Source: Marinobacter sp. JH2
GTDB taxonomy: Bacteria > Pseudomonadota > Gammaproteobacteria > Pseudomonadales > Oleiphilaceae
Length of the DNA stretch: 64,000 nt
Assembly: GCF_004353225.1 (NCBI RefSeq)
Contig: NZ_CP037934.1
Coordinates: forward strand, 1,054,001 to 1,118,000
Direction: 5' to 3'
Shown here: one piece after another, positions 28,054-40,330 of the stretch
Position numbering within the stretch: the stretch's first letter is position 1
Layout of the letters: every line of letters begins with the position of its first letter
The notes under the pieces: generated by a model
The model's input: only the letters and a program-made list of their open reading frames with translations
Database searches by the model: none
Told to the model about the DNA's origin: nothing
Translations under genes and position numbers: made by a program

Positions 28054-28067
28054 TGCTCTTTAACAAA
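28054..28067 (+). promoter_or_regulatory. boxA antitermination site in the 16S-23S spacer
   Basis: TGCTCTTTAACAAA matches the boxA consensus exactly and lies about 200 bases before the 23S gene. It re-arms antitermination for the long 23S transcript. The remaining spacer (27948-28264) holds only leader and processing sequence. Confidence 0.88.
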
Positions 28068-28264
28068 TTGGACGAGATAGAACACGAATATTCTTCTCTC
28101 ATTATCTCCGAGAGAAAATATTCAAAGTGATAACGATTTCAAGCGTTATCCGGTGTTGTCGTTGAAGTGGTTGTTATATCGCTTCAAGTGACTGTCTCTT
28201 TTTAACTTGCATCAGGCTTGCCTGGTTCAAGTCTGAATCGAGCACAGTTGTCTTGGGGTTATAT

Positions 28265-31154
<2,890 letters not shown>

Positions 31155-31237
31155 ATATAACACCCAAGACAATTGCGGATAACGCACTAAAGAAATCGTA
31201 TCACGTTCCATCTCGTCCCCCAGTGATCAAACCGTTT

Positions 31238-31356
31238 TGTCTGACGACCATAGCGGCTTGGAACCACCTGATCCCATCCCGAACTCAGAAGTGAAACAAG
31301 CCTGCGCCGATGGTAGTGTGGCACTTGCCCATGTGAGAGTAGGTCATCGTCAGACT
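31238..31356 (+). rRNA. rrf: 5S ribosomal RNA
   Basis: A 119-base 5S rRNA whose ends TGTCTGACGACC and GGTCATCGTCAGACT pair. It contains the conserved CCCATCCCGAACTCAGAAGTGAAAC and GATGGTAGTGTGG blocks. Confidence 0.96.
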
Positions 31357-31365
31357 CTTAATACC

Positions 31366-31400
31366 AAAAACCCCAGCTTCGTACGAGGCTGGGGTTTTTT
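31366..31400 (+). terminator. Rho-independent terminator of the rRNA operon
   Basis: CCCCAGC and GCTGGGG form a stem over an inner TCGTACGA palindrome, followed by TTTTTT and preceded by AAAAA. It lies ten bases after the 5S gene and ends the operon. Confidence 0.92.
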
Positions 31401-31480
31401 CATTTCTGGATGCCCATTCTGTTACTTGCTGGTCAGTTCAATGACGTCACCAACGACGCGACGTATAAGGCCTAACTCCT

Positions 31481-34333
31481 TCAGTCCCTCGACTTCTTCA
31501 ATTGCCCAAATCCCGTAGCGCAAAGCATATCATCGAGCTCTGGCAGAGGGCGCCCAATGTAATACCCTTGCGCGTAGGCAACCCCGAGTTCTTGCAGTTT
31601 ATCGAGGGTCTCCGCATCTTCTACAAATTCGGCAATCGTTTTCATGCCAAATGCATACACCATATTGGTTAGGCTTTCAACGAACACCTGATTATCTGGG
31701 TTGTTCTGCAGATCAAGAATGTACGAGCCATCCAACTTCACGTAACTCAGTGGTAGTTTCTTCAGATAGCTAAATGACGAGAAGCCAACGCCGAAGTCGT
31801 CAAGCGCGACCAGTATGCCTGCGTCACTGATTTGTTGGAGGTTATTCAGCACCATCTGAAAGTTTTCTATGTAGGCGGTTTCGGTCAGCTCAATGACAAC
31901 GAAACGCGGTTCAACTCGATGGCTATTGAGCGTTCCTAAAAGCGTTTTCGGGAACTCTGAAGATTGGAGGGTAGGGGCCGAGATGTTGATTGAAAGCGTG
32001 TAGTCAGCGCCATTTTGATGGTCGGTTGCAAGTTTTTCTATGGCGTTATCCAGAACCCATTCATCCACTAGACGGATAAGTCCCATGCGTTCTGCCGCAG
32101 GAATGAAATCACTGGGGTATACCGCATTACCGAGGCTATCTTTCAGTCTTAGCAGCACTTCATAATGACTTACTGTGGCTTCCTCAATGGAATAGATTGG
32201 TTGGTAGTTAAGTTGAAAAAGATCGGTACGTTTAAGCGCAAGCTTAATTAAGGAGGTAAGGTCGTGGTCGCGTCGCAGGTTGGCTAGATCGTTGTTATCG
32301 GGATCAAAGATCTGCCATTGTCCGTTACCTTTTTTCTTCGCTTGATTCATGGCCATGTCGGCATGAACAATCAATTCCTGCTCCGTGTTTCCGTGCTCAT
32401 TAACCAGCGCTGCGCCTATGCTCACGTTGTACTCGATCGTTCGATCTTCCTCGTCCAATATCACCTGTCCGTTCAGGTTTTGAGACAACTTCTCCAAGAA
32501 GCCTTCAAGTTGTTGGGTGTCGATATGCGGTAAAATGACGGTGAATTCGTCGCCGGCTAAACGACTGATTGAGTCGCTTGCCCGCACGGTATTACTCAGC
32601 GCCTCGGCAATTTGAATCAACACTGTGTCCCCGACAGTATGGCCGTACAGGTCGTTGATTTGCTTAAAGCGATTTACATCGATAAAAATCACCGCACCGC
32701 TTCGTTGAGTGTCCAGTAGATGGTGTAAATCGTGCTGGAAGCAGCGTCTGTTTCCGATTCCTGTTAAAGGGTCATTATTCGCAAGCCACTCCAAAGCTTC
32801 CTCATCGCGTTTACGTTGGGTAAGGTCAATGCCTATGGCCAAAACGGTATCTCTACCTTTTTCGTCTTCGACGATTGAACACGTCCAATCGAAATAGATG
32901 ACAACACCTTGGTCATTCATGAACTCGGCATCAAACTGAATGACCTCGCAATCGCCAGCGACCAGGTGCGTCAATTTTCGTTGAAAATCCTCTGTGCCTG
33001 AGCTGTTGATGAACCGTTCCGAAAAGTTACGAGCCGGACGTTTGAATTCTTTATCGAACCGGCTGTTGGTGGTCAGAATGTTGCCGGTTGGAGAGAGGGT
33101 CGCAATGAACAGGTGCGAACTGTCGATGAGACGTTCAAGAAACGCCCTGGAACGGGAGAGTAGGGCAACCTGCCCCTCAAGTGAACGGCTTTTGTCTTCG
33201 ACTTCAATGTGCAGTGCTTCGAGTTCGCGGATGACATAGCGAGTGCTGCTTTCAAGTAAAGATACTTCGTCCCGCAGGCGAATAGGGCGTTTTTCAACTT
33301 TCTTTAGAGCAGCTTGGTATTGATGTTTAGGAAGTAAAGTCAGGGCTTCAACGACCGCAGTGAGGCGTTTCAATGGCGTTAACATAATGATCAGGAGGAT
33401 CAGCTCCGAAATAAATAGTGCCATGAGGCCGATGGCAACCGTCGAAGTCAATGCGTTGATAAGTCCCTGATACTGATCGGTTTCATCACTGATCGTCAGG
33501 AGGGTTGGAGAATCTCCATACGCCCAGTATTCCTCCAAATCAAGTTGATGAAATAACAGCATAGAATTTTCGAAATCGAGTGCGTTGCCTTCAGCTACGG
33601 AATTTAACGGCGATCTAGCTTGTATCTCGCGAAGTTGGCCAAGAGATGTCTGGAAACTGCTGGCTGCCCATAGTCTGAGATCCCAATTCCGTAACATGCG
33701 TTCTTCGGGAGTACCGTTTGATTCAGACGGCAATAGAACAGCGAGGTTATCGCCAGAAATCTGATGAAAACGCAGGATGGTGTCGGCTATGTTCTGCCCC
33801 GTCACCATCACTGCTTCTTTGCCATTACCCAGCACAAGGGGCTCTACCGCGAACTGTGAGCATCCGGTATGACAGAACAAAAAGGAATCCGGGTTGTTGG
33901 CGTGGTTGGCCCTCATGGCCGTAGCAATGGCTTCATCCAATGCGGATTGATCCTGAAACAACGTTTGATTGTAGGTATGTGCGACGAGGCTTCCATTCGT
34001 GCTGTAAAGGCCAATAAAATCGATGCCAGTATTGATGTTGAGTTGAACCCACTCTTTCTTTAGAAAGTTTTTAAGGTGAGACGGATGCCCCCGAAACGTG
34101 GTTTTTTGGATTTCAGGTATTTCAGAGATCAGTTGAGACAGCTGTGAAAGTCTCAAGAAATTGTCGTCAAGCAACTGAGTTAATAGTTGCTGTTGCTTCA
34201 GGTGGCTTTCTTGAACCTTACTGTCGTAGGTTTTTAACGTTTGGTATATGTGCTGAGTTACCCAAGCCCCGGTGATCAATACAAACACGAGGCTCAGAAA
34301 AATAACTGCCTTCCATTTAACACTGAGAAACAT
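31481..34333 (-). CDS. Membrane GGDEF/EAL sensor protein (c-di-GMP)
   Basis: A 950-residue inner-membrane protein. A membrane helix at residues 8-28 and a second near 298-322 enclose a periplasmic sensing domain of about 270 residues. A PAS domain (about 400-520), a GGDEF domain with AGDEF (near 593) and an EAL domain follow. In the EAL domain the signature is EVLLR (near 724) instead of EALLR, while DDFGVGFSSFSYLKKLPL is intact. It is the last gene of a three-gene operon behind a PstS-like periplasmic protein and a porin-like protein. The operon suggests that the periplasmic protein feeds a signal to the sensor. Cyclase and phosphodiesterase activities are both possible. Confidence 0.92.
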   Translation of the reverse strand: MFLSVKWKAVIFLSLVFVLITGAWVTQHIYQTLKTYDSKVQESHLKQQQLLTQLLDDNFLRLSQLSQLISEIPEIQKTTFRGHPSHLKNFLKKEWVQLNINTGIDFIGLYSTNGSLVAHTYNQTLFQDQSALDEAIATAMRANHANNPDSFLFCHTGCSQFAVEPLVLGNGKEAVMVTGQNIADTILRFHQISGDNLAVLLPSESNGTPEERMLRNWDLRLWAASSFQTSLGQLREIQARSPLNSVAEGNALDFENSMLLFHQLDLEEYWAYGDSPTLLTISDETDQYQGLINALTSTVAIGLMALFISELILLIIMLTPLKRLTAVVEALTLLPKHQYQAALKKVEKRPIRLRDEVSLLESSTRYVIRELEALHIEVEDKSRSLEGQVALLSRSRAFLERLIDSSHLFIATLSPTGNILTTNSRFDKEFKRPARNFSERFINSSGTEDFQRKLTHLVAGDCEVIQFDAEFMNDQGVVIYFDWTCSIVEDEKGRDTVLAIGIDLTQRKRDEEALEWLANNDPLTGIGNRRCFQHDLHHLLDTQRSGAVIFIDVNRFKQINDLYGHTVGDTVLIQIAEALSNTVRASDSISRLAGDEFTVILPHIDTQQLEGFLEKLSQNLNGQVILDEEDRTIEYNVSIGAALVNEHGNTEQELIVHADMAMNQAKKKGNGQWQIFDPDNNDLANLRRDHDLTSLIKLALKRTDLFQLNYQPIYSIEEATVSHYEVLLRLKDSLGNAVYPSDFIPAAERMGLIRLVDEWVLDNAIEKLATDHQNGADYTLSINISAPTLQSSEFPKTLLGTLNSHRVEPRFVVIELTETAYIENFQMVLNNLQQISDAGILVALDDFGVGFSSFSYLKKLPLSYVKLDGSYILDLQNNPDNQVFVESLTNMVYAFGMKTIAEFVEDAETLDKLQELGVAYAQGYYIGRPLPELDDMLCATGFGQLKKSRD

Positions 34334-34351
34334 GAGCGCGCGTCCTGCGGG

Positions 34352-35587
34352 TCAGAATTGATAGCTCAATGACAACACGTAATAGTTCCAGTACTTCTCG
34401 ATTTTCTTGTCCTCAATTCCTTTGAAGCTAGGCAACCAGGCTGTACCCTCATTGAAGCTTGCCTGGCCGGTGACCGACCAATTGTCTGTAAACATCCATC
34501 GGCCACCAACGGTCCAACCTTCGCCATAGTTACGGTAAGGGTTGTAGGCGATCTCAGTGCTATTGGTACCTAGGTCGAGCTTCTCATACCGAACCAACCA
34601 AGTGGTATTGGGTGTGGGCAGCCATTCTGCCTGTAGATAGTACCCATGGCTCTTGTCACGATTATCTGCCGGGATGCCTGCAAACTCGCCTTTGAATTCA
34701 GCATCGAGATGCAGATATTCCGAGGTTAAAACCCAGTTTTTGAAGTTGTATTGGACTGAGAAAATTGCGTACAACGCTTTAATCGTCGCTCCAGTAACGT
34801 AGCGGTGTGGATTGATTAATACATCGCCAGGCGGAGCTGTCGCTAACGCCATATGCGCTTCGGCGACCGACATAGTGTTTTCATATTCAATTTCGGTATC
34901 GACCACGCTGATGCCCAAGCGAAGATCATTCAGGGCGCCGGGAACCATGTTGACGTTGAGCACATAAAGCGGAGCGTCTTTCGCTTTGCCTTTACGAACG
35001 GGATAACCGAAGGCGAAGTATGCGAAGTCATCACTATCTACGCCTTTACGGCCTGCCGTAAGCTCCCAGGTGAACTGATTGTTGCCCAGCACGGTGGCTC
35101 CGTAAAGGTTGAGGCCGTCTGTGGATAGCAATGAGTCACGGAATGCGTCGAAATAGATGGATTCAGGCACGTTGTACCCGGGCCGGGCAGGCGGGATATC
35201 ACGAATCGAGTTGTAAAAACCGATTGTGTTTTTGACGCGACCAGCCCTTACGCCAAAGGACGTAGAATGGTCGCTGAAGACAAGATAGTCCGCGAGTAAA
35301 AAGTCGACACGAACATCTCCATCGTCTGATTCATCTCTTTGTCGGCTCAGAATTTGGCCTGCCAGTCGAAAGTCAGGAGTGAGTTCCGAGTAGCCATTCA
35401 ATCCGATTTCTCGAAATTTGACGGAGCCATTATCTGCGTCGTTTCCTGCGTAGGGATTGTCTGGGCTATAGACCGCAGCCTGACTTATAAAACCGTGAAT
35501 TTGGGTAGAGTCGTTAAGCTCGATGGCATTAGCCTGCGGGCCAAAAAGCACAGTGAGCAGAAGCAGCTCTTTACGTTGAATTCTCAT
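34352..35587 (-). CDS. Porin-like outer-membrane protein
   Basis: A 411-residue exported barrel protein: signal peptide ending GPQANA, then IELNDSTQIHGFISQAAVYSPDNPY and regular amphipathic strands to a C-terminal YYVLSLSYQF. It resembles uncharacterised porin-like proteins with no signature I can assign to a substrate. Its ATG overlaps the stop of the upstream gene (ATGA at 35584-35587), and the GGDEF/EAL gene starts 18 bases after its stop. The tight packing suggests that the porin, the binding protein and the sensor act together, for example in sensing a solute that enters by this channel. Confidence 0.75.
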   Translation of the reverse strand: MRIQRKELLLLTVLFGPQANAIELNDSTQIHGFISQAAVYSPDNPYAGNDADNGSVKFREIGLNGYSELTPDFRLAGQILSRQRDESDDGDVRVDFLLADYLVFSDHSTSFGVRAGRVKNTIGFYNSIRDIPPARPGYNVPESIYFDAFRDSLLSTDGLNLYGATVLGNNQFTWELTAGRKGVDSDDFAYFAFGYPVRKGKAKDAPLYVLNVNMVPGALNDLRLGISVVDTEIEYENTMSVAEAHMALATAPPGDVLINPHRYVTGATIKALYAIFSVQYNFKNWVLTSEYLHLDAEFKGEFAGIPADNRDKSHGYYLQAEWLPTPNTTWLVRYEKLDLGTNSTEIAYNPYRNYGEGWTVGGRWMFTDNWSVTGQASFNEGTAWLPSFKGIEDKKIEKYWNYYVLSLSYQF

Positions 35588-36036
35588 TGTTGCTTTTCTC
35601 CCAGTACTTCTGAGTCCTTGACCGGGTATGCTGTCGACACATAACCGATTGCACCTGGCGTAGTTAAAAGTTTCGAATACATTTCAGTTTCAGATTGAAC
35701 CAATGCCGGGGGTTTTCCTGTCCCTGTGAACAGCATTCGGTTCCAGATGCGGTCAAGTTGATGGGCTTGAGTGTTCAAGTGGTTGACGACAAAATCACGG
35801 TGCAATGGGTTGGAACTTGGAAGTACAAACACCTGAATGGGCGTTCCATTCGGCCACTTCCGCACTTGCATGGCGAATATCTGGTTCAGGTAGGTTGTGT
35901 CTAGCTTTTCGACTTCAATGTCGTTGTGTATGAGTAACTTTGTTTCGCCATAGGCGTTTATGCTTGCGAACACGCCGACACATACGACGAATACACAAGC
36001 GCAGAGTAACCTTGACCGTTTAAATACTGTTGGCAT
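35584..36036 (-). CDS. Small PstS-like periplasmic protein
   Basis: A 150-residue exported protein with a signal peptide ending INAYGE. The mature part (LDTTYLNQIFAMQVRKWPNGTPIQVFVLPSSNPLHRDFV, TPGAIGYVSTAYPVKD) resembles the phosphate-binding-protein-like (PBP-like) fold of PstS but is about half its length. The GAIGYV motif is typical of these proteins. It is the first gene of the operon with the porin-like and GGDEF/EAL genes. A role as periplasmic ligand sensor for the membrane c-di-GMP protein is inferred. Phosphate as ligand cannot be claimed. Confidence 0.78.
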   Translation of the reverse strand: MPTVFKRSRLLCACVFVVCVGVFASINAYGETKLLIHNDIEVEKLDTTYLNQIFAMQVRKWPNGTPIQVFVLPSSNPLHRDFVVNHLNTQAHQLDRIWNRMLFTGTGKPPALVQSETEMYSKLLTTPGAIGYVSTAYPVKDSEVLGEKQQ

Positions 36037-36064
36037 TATGAATGTATCGTTTCAAAGGTTGTTT

Positions 36065-38389
36065 TTATCTTTGTAATGCTTTATGAACGGCTGCGGGTGT
36101 AATCGGAATTTCTCGAATCCGTACACCAACCGCCGATTGGATTGCACTGGCGATTGCAGGGCCTGTTACGGTTGTTGCCGGCTCACCCAATCCGACAGGA
36201 ACTTCAGTACTTTCGATAAATTCAAGCTCCATCTCGGGTACATCTCTGATGCGCATCGGCGTGTAGGTGTCCAGGTTTCTATCAACGGGTTCACCTTTCT
36301 CATACCGGGTTCCTTCATGGAGCGCCATGCTTACACCCCATAATGCCGCCCCTTCAACTTGTGCTCGGGCACCATCGGGGTGAACGACCGTGCCTGCATC
36401 GGTTACCAGTGTCAGCTTCTCAAGTTTTACGTGGCCGGTATCGCGGTTCACGTGGACTCTGGCTACGCAGGCCGTCCATGTAGGCATGTTTCGCTCTTGG
36501 CCGTAAGATGTGGCTACGCCGAGACCGGTATTTTCGGGGAGCTCTTGCCCCCAGCCAGAGAGTTCACGAGCGCGCCTCAAAACGTTGGCTTGGCGAGATG
36601 CCCCGCCAACCGAATTGGGTGCTTCACCGGCATTTTTGCCCTCGGATTTAAGCAGTTCCAGTCGGAATTCGATAGGGTCTTTATTGGCATGACGAGCCGC
36701 CTCGTCCATAAATGATTCAAGAGCGAAGTTAATCCAACCAGACCCGACAGACCTTAACCAACCGGGTCGAAAAGTTGCATTGGCAAGGTCGTTTGAAATG
36801 GCGCGGACGCGGTGTGGCCCCACGGTATACCAATGCGCAGCCCCTTGAATCGAGAACGGATCATACGGTTCATCGTTTGCCCCTTTGGGCATAAAGAACG
36901 GCGCCATCACTTCGGTTGGCCAACCTGCAGTGGCATGGTGTTCCATGCCTACTGGAATACCATTTTGGTCGAATGCCATTCGCATACGCTGAAACGAGGC
37001 GGAGCGGGGCGAGTCAAAGCGAACATCATCCTCGCGAGTAAACACCAGCTTTACAGGTTTCCCGAGTTTTTGAGAGGCTAGTGCCGCAGGTATCGAGTAA
37101 TCACCGTTCAGGCGGCGACCAAAGCCACCGCCCAGCATATAAGTACGCATGACGACCTTATCTTCTTTTACGCCTAATGCCTTTGCGAGTACCGGAATGA
37201 TGATGGATTGCCATTGGTTGCCGGTATGAATCTCCCAAACACCATCTTTTTCGTAAGCCAGCGCGTTCACCGGTTCCATTTGGACGTGGAGTACCGTATG
37301 AGTGATGTAGTCCTGCTCAAAGATATCCGCTGCGTCGTTGAAGGCTTCGTCTACGCCATCGTCGGGGAACATGATGGAGCCCTTGCCCGGAGACTCGATC
37401 AGGTTAACACCGTGGTCGATAATGTCTTGTTCGCTGACATCAGCAGTATCACCTGCGGTCCAATCGACCTTCACTTTTTCTGCGGCTTTATTAGCAGCAT
37501 AAAACGAATCGGCAATAACCACGGCCCAGCCGGGAACAGTATCTGTTGGATCATCCAACATGATGGTTTGTTGATAGCCTTTTATAGCTTTGGCGTCGCT
37601 GTCATCAATGTTGTTGATGATCGCGCCATAACGGGTGGGCGGAATAAGCGGTCGGCCATAAACCATGCCGTCTACTTTTGCGTCCAAACCATAGCGGCTG
37701 GCACCGTCGGTTTTATCGGGTATATCCAAAGCCCGCGAGTCACGGCCAATCAGGCGACGCTGGGTTGCCGGCTTGATGGGAATCTGCTTGAGGTCATCTG
37801 CGGTGTAGGTTCGGCTAAGATCACCGCGGCTAACGATGTCGCCGTAACTGATGGATTCATCGCCGGCTACAACATGGCTGTTGCGTGCTTCGCACTGATC
37901 TGCGCTCACGCCAAGCAAACGTGCACCTTCTTCGATGAGGGCCTTGCGTCCGGCAGCACCGGCCTGACTCAGAGGCGTGAAGTTTTCCCAGACCGACCAG
38001 CTGCCACCGGTGACCATCAAGCCCCATTTTGGATCACTGTCCACATGATTGAGTTCGACCATGGACCAGTCAGCTTCCAGTTCATCGGCAACGATGCGGG
38101 CCAGAGCAGTACCGACATGCTGGCCCATTTCGGCTTCGGCGATGTTCACAACAATCCGACCGTTTGGCTCAATGTGATACCAGATGGTGGGCTCGAAGGT
38201 GCCTGCTTCAACCACGTCTTCGGGTTGCGCAAAACTCAGGCCAGAACGAAAAAATGCTAACGTAAAGCCGGCTCCTGCTGCACCGATCAGAAAACCACGA
38301 CGGCTAACCTGTAAACGTTCTTCCGAAGCCTGGAGGGTGGCTGTTTCGATGCCGTCGGGCTGATTGAGATAACGGTAGAACTTACTCAT
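36065..38389 (-). CDS. Molybdopterin subunit of a periplasmic aldehyde oxidoreductase (IorB-like)
   Basis: A 774-residue member of the xanthine dehydrogenase family, similar to isoquinoline 1-oxidoreductase beta subunits. A Tat signal (SRRGFLIGAAGAGF, residues 29-42) sends it to the periplasm. Typical blocks are AEAEMGQHVGTALARIVADEL, MLGGGFGRRLNGDY, FRPGWLRSVGSGWINFALESFMDE and the C-terminal VGLGEPATTVTGPAIASAI, whose glutamate is the expected catalytic base. It needs the 2Fe-2S subunit, whose gene overlaps its start by eight bases, and the triheme cytochrome gene upstream. Together these form a three-component aldehyde dehydrogenase as known in acetic acid bacteria and pseudomonads. No XdhC-type maturation gene is in the window. 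Confidence 0.9.
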   Translation of the reverse strand: MSKFYRYLNQPDGIETATLQASEERLQVSRRGFLIGAAGAGFTLAFFRSGLSFAQPEDVVEAGTFEPTIWYHIEPNGRIVVNIAEAEMGQHVGTALARIVADELEADWSMVELNHVDSDPKWGLMVTGGSWSVWENFTPLSQAGAAGRKALIEEGARLLGVSADQCEARNSHVVAGDESISYGDIVSRGDLSRTYTADDLKQIPIKPATQRRLIGRDSRALDIPDKTDGASRYGLDAKVDGMVYGRPLIPPTRYGAIINNIDDSDAKAIKGYQQTIMLDDPTDTVPGWAVVIADSFYAANKAAEKVKVDWTAGDTADVSEQDIIDHGVNLIESPGKGSIMFPDDGVDEAFNDAADIFEQDYITHTVLHVQMEPVNALAYEKDGVWEIHTGNQWQSIIIPVLAKALGVKEDKVVMRTYMLGGGFGRRLNGDYSIPAALASQKLGKPVKLVFTREDDVRFDSPRSASFQRMRMAFDQNGIPVGMEHHATAGWPTEVMAPFFMPKGANDEPYDPFSIQGAAHWYTVGPHRVRAISNDLANATFRPGWLRSVGSGWINFALESFMDEAARHANKDPIEFRLELLKSEGKNAGEAPNSVGGASRQANVLRRARELSGWGQELPENTGLGVATSYGQERNMPTWTACVARVHVNRDTGHVKLEKLTLVTDAGTVVHPDGARAQVEGAALWGVSMALHEGTRYEKGEPVDRNLDTYTPMRIRDVPEMELEFIESTEVPVGLGEPATTVTGPAIASAIQSAVGVRIREIPITPAAVHKALQR

Positions 38390-38888
38390 TGGCTGCCGCT
38401 CCTGTTTCCTGCGCTGTCGGGCTGCTAGCTTCTTTTATTTCTGCTGCTGCCAGTTTGATCGCTTTGCGGATACGCACGTAAGCCATGCATCGACACAAAT
38501 TTCCGCCCATTGCTTGGTTAATCTGTTCGTCGGTTGGCTCAGGGAAATCCTGAAGCATGGCGGCCGCCTGCATGATTTGGCCGCTTTGGCAGTAACCGCA
38601 TTGGGGGGTCTGTGTTTCAATCCATGCTTTTTGAAGGGGGTGGTTGCCTTCAGGGTGCAGGCCTTCAATGGTGGTGATCGAAGCGCCAGATACTGCCTTC
38701 ACGGGGGTTATGCAGGACCGAATAGCGCGGCCATTGACTAGCACGGTACAAGCGCCGCACATGCCAATGCCGCACCCATATTTAGTGCCGGTCAGATCAA
38801 GCTCATCCCGTAGGGCCCAGAGCAGGGGGGTATCGTTTTCAATATCAACAGTAACGGGCTGACCGTTGAGTTCGAATTCTGTAGCCAT
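38382..38888 (-). CDS. 2Fe-2S subunit of the aldehyde oxidoreductase (IorA-like)
   Basis: A 168-residue protein with the two 2Fe-2S centres of the xanthine dehydrogenase family: the plant-ferredoxin-type set KYGCGIGMCGACTVLVNG plus a later cysteine (Cys39, 44, 47, 59), and the C-terminal set QCGYCQSGQ with NLCRCMAYVRI. It has no signal peptide and should be exported together with the Tat-bearing large subunit. It passes electrons from the molybdenum site to the triheme cytochrome. The C-terminus has a short acidic, alanine-rich tail beyond the usual end. Confidence 0.93.
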   Translation of the reverse strand: MATEFELNGQPVTVDIENDTPLLWALRDELDLTGTKYGCGIGMCGACTVLVNGRAIRSCITPVKAVSGASITTIEGLHPEGNHPLQKAWIETQTPQCGYCQSGQIMQAAAMLQDFPEPTDEQINQAMGGNLCRCMAYVRIRKAIKLAAAEIKEASSPTAQETGAAANE

Positions 38889-38924
38889 TCTACTTGCTCC
38901 GTTTCATCGTCACTTTGCCTCGGT

Positions 38925-40211
38925 CTATGGACGCTGGTCGCGAACCTGTTGCTCCAAATTTGTCCATGCAGGCTGGTCAGTGTGGGTGGAGCGGAGGTAT
39001 GCCAGCAGGCTCGCGATTTGACGATCGTCCAGAGCATGAGCGAAACCTGGCATCATCGCCTCGGGTAAACCTTCTTTCAGCGATACCCCATTCAGCGTTA
39101 CACGGATGAGGTTAATTGGGGTGGGCGCACTGATGGCGCTATTCAACGCCATGTCGGGGCGGAGCGTGTTGGTGGAATTCGGCTCGTTGTAATGGCAGGC
39201 AGCACAAGCGTAGGTAAACAAACGCTCGCCTTCGCCCATCATGGTTGAGGGGCTCTGGTTGTTATGTGCGGAGTGAATAGCGCTAACCGAGTTTGCGCTG
39301 GCTTGTTGATCACCGGAAGCTTGAGCCAGATCGCTCAGCCAAACGGATAGAGCTCGGAGATCGCTATCTGGCGCTTGCTTTAGCCCGTCATGAACGACAT
39401 CGGCCATTGAGCCGACAGCCACACCGTGGAAAGGGGAACCGCCGTTGCGAAGGTATTTATAGGCCTCAGTTTCGGTCCAGCCTGCAGGCGTGCGGTTGCT
39501 GGTGTTTAAAGCGGGCGCGTACCAATTATTGATGATAGCGCCTTCCCACGCTTTGCTCGTGTCTTCAGCACCTAAAACATTACGAGGCGTATGGCAGGCA
39601 CTGCAATGGCCAGCGCCTTCCGCAATATAAGCGCCGCGGTTCCACTCCTCGCTTTTGCTGGTCTCGGTTTCGTACCGGCCTTCGTCAAAAAACAACCATT
39701 TCCAGCCCGCTAACAACAAGCGAATGTTAAAAGGGAATTCCAGCGTGTTCTCAGGCGGTTCCGCCTGAATCGCTGACTGGGACATGATGTAGGCGTATAA
39801 GTCAGAGGTGTCGTCATCCGACAGTTTGGTGAAATGGGTGTAAGGAAAAGCAGGAAACAGATGTGAACCTGATTGCGTTACACCTTCGCGCATGGCTCTG
39901 GCAAACGCTTCTTCTGACCATTGGCCAATTCCGGTTTTAGGATCCGGCGTAATATTGGTGGAATAAAGGGTGCCGAACGGAGTCGGCATTGCGCGCCCGC
40001 CCGCTAGAGGTTTGTTGGGGGCGGTCGTGTGGCAGGTTTCGCAGTTTCCTAATCCTGCTAGCACTTCACCGCGATTGATTTGCTCTTCGCTGAACGCGCC
40101 AGGATTGGGAGTATTAATCGGATCTATGGAAGGTTCCCAGGCAATTAACAGGAAAATAGCTAGGGCCAACACGCTAAGCGCGACTACACCTCCAACGATT
40201 TTTTTAAACAC
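38925..40211 (-). CDS. Membrane-anchored triheme cytochrome c
   Basis: A 428-residue cytochrome with an N-terminal membrane anchor (about residues 5-24) and three CxxCH sites: CETCH (near 57), CSACH and CAACH. It resembles the cytochrome subunit of acetic-acid-bacteria alcohol and aldehyde dehydrogenases. GTG 40211 is preferred since AGGAGA lies six bases upstream; the frame also runs to a GTG at 40241. It is the first gene of the three-gene operon and should pass electrons from the molybdenum enzyme to the ubiquinone pool or a terminal oxidase. Confidence 0.92.
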   Translation of the reverse strand: MFKKIVGGVVALSVLALAIFLLIAWEPSIDPINTPNPGAFSEEQINRGEVLAGLGNCETCHTTAPNKPLAGGRAMPTPFGTLYSTNITPDPKTGIGQWSEEAFARAMREGVTQSGSHLFPAFPYTHFTKLSDDDTSDLYAYIMSQSAIQAEPPENTLEFPFNIRLLLAGWKWLFFDEGRYETETSKSEEWNRGAYIAEGAGHCSACHTPRNVLGAEDTSKAWEGAIINNWYAPALNTSNRTPAGWTETEAYKYLRNGGSPFHGVAVGSMADVVHDGLKQAPDSDLRALSVWLSDLAQASGDQQASANSVSAIHSAHNNQSPSTMMGEGERLFTYACAACHYNEPNSTNTLRPDMALNSAISAPTPINLIRVTLNGVSLKEGLPEAMMPGFAHALDDRQIASLLAYLRSTHTDQPAWTNLEQQVRDQRP

Positions 40212-40330
40212 AGATGTTCTCCTGTCTGGCCCTGATGACACGACATGGCACGTACTAGGGCGATGAGTGGCGACGGGATCTGAACAACAAGTGTAGTTTA
40301 AAATGAAGAGGTTGCAGGGCTTTGGCGATA

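Noticed and set aside
37208..38260. A 350-codon forward frame opposite the molybdenum subunit
   Set aside because: It is the antisense of a well-supported gene with a Tat signal and family motifs; no homology to known proteins was recognised in it.
40244..40262. TGGCACG-containing sequence near the cytochrome start
   Set aside because: The -12 GC is missing at the required ten-base spacing and it points away from the operon, so it is not a sigma-54 promoter.
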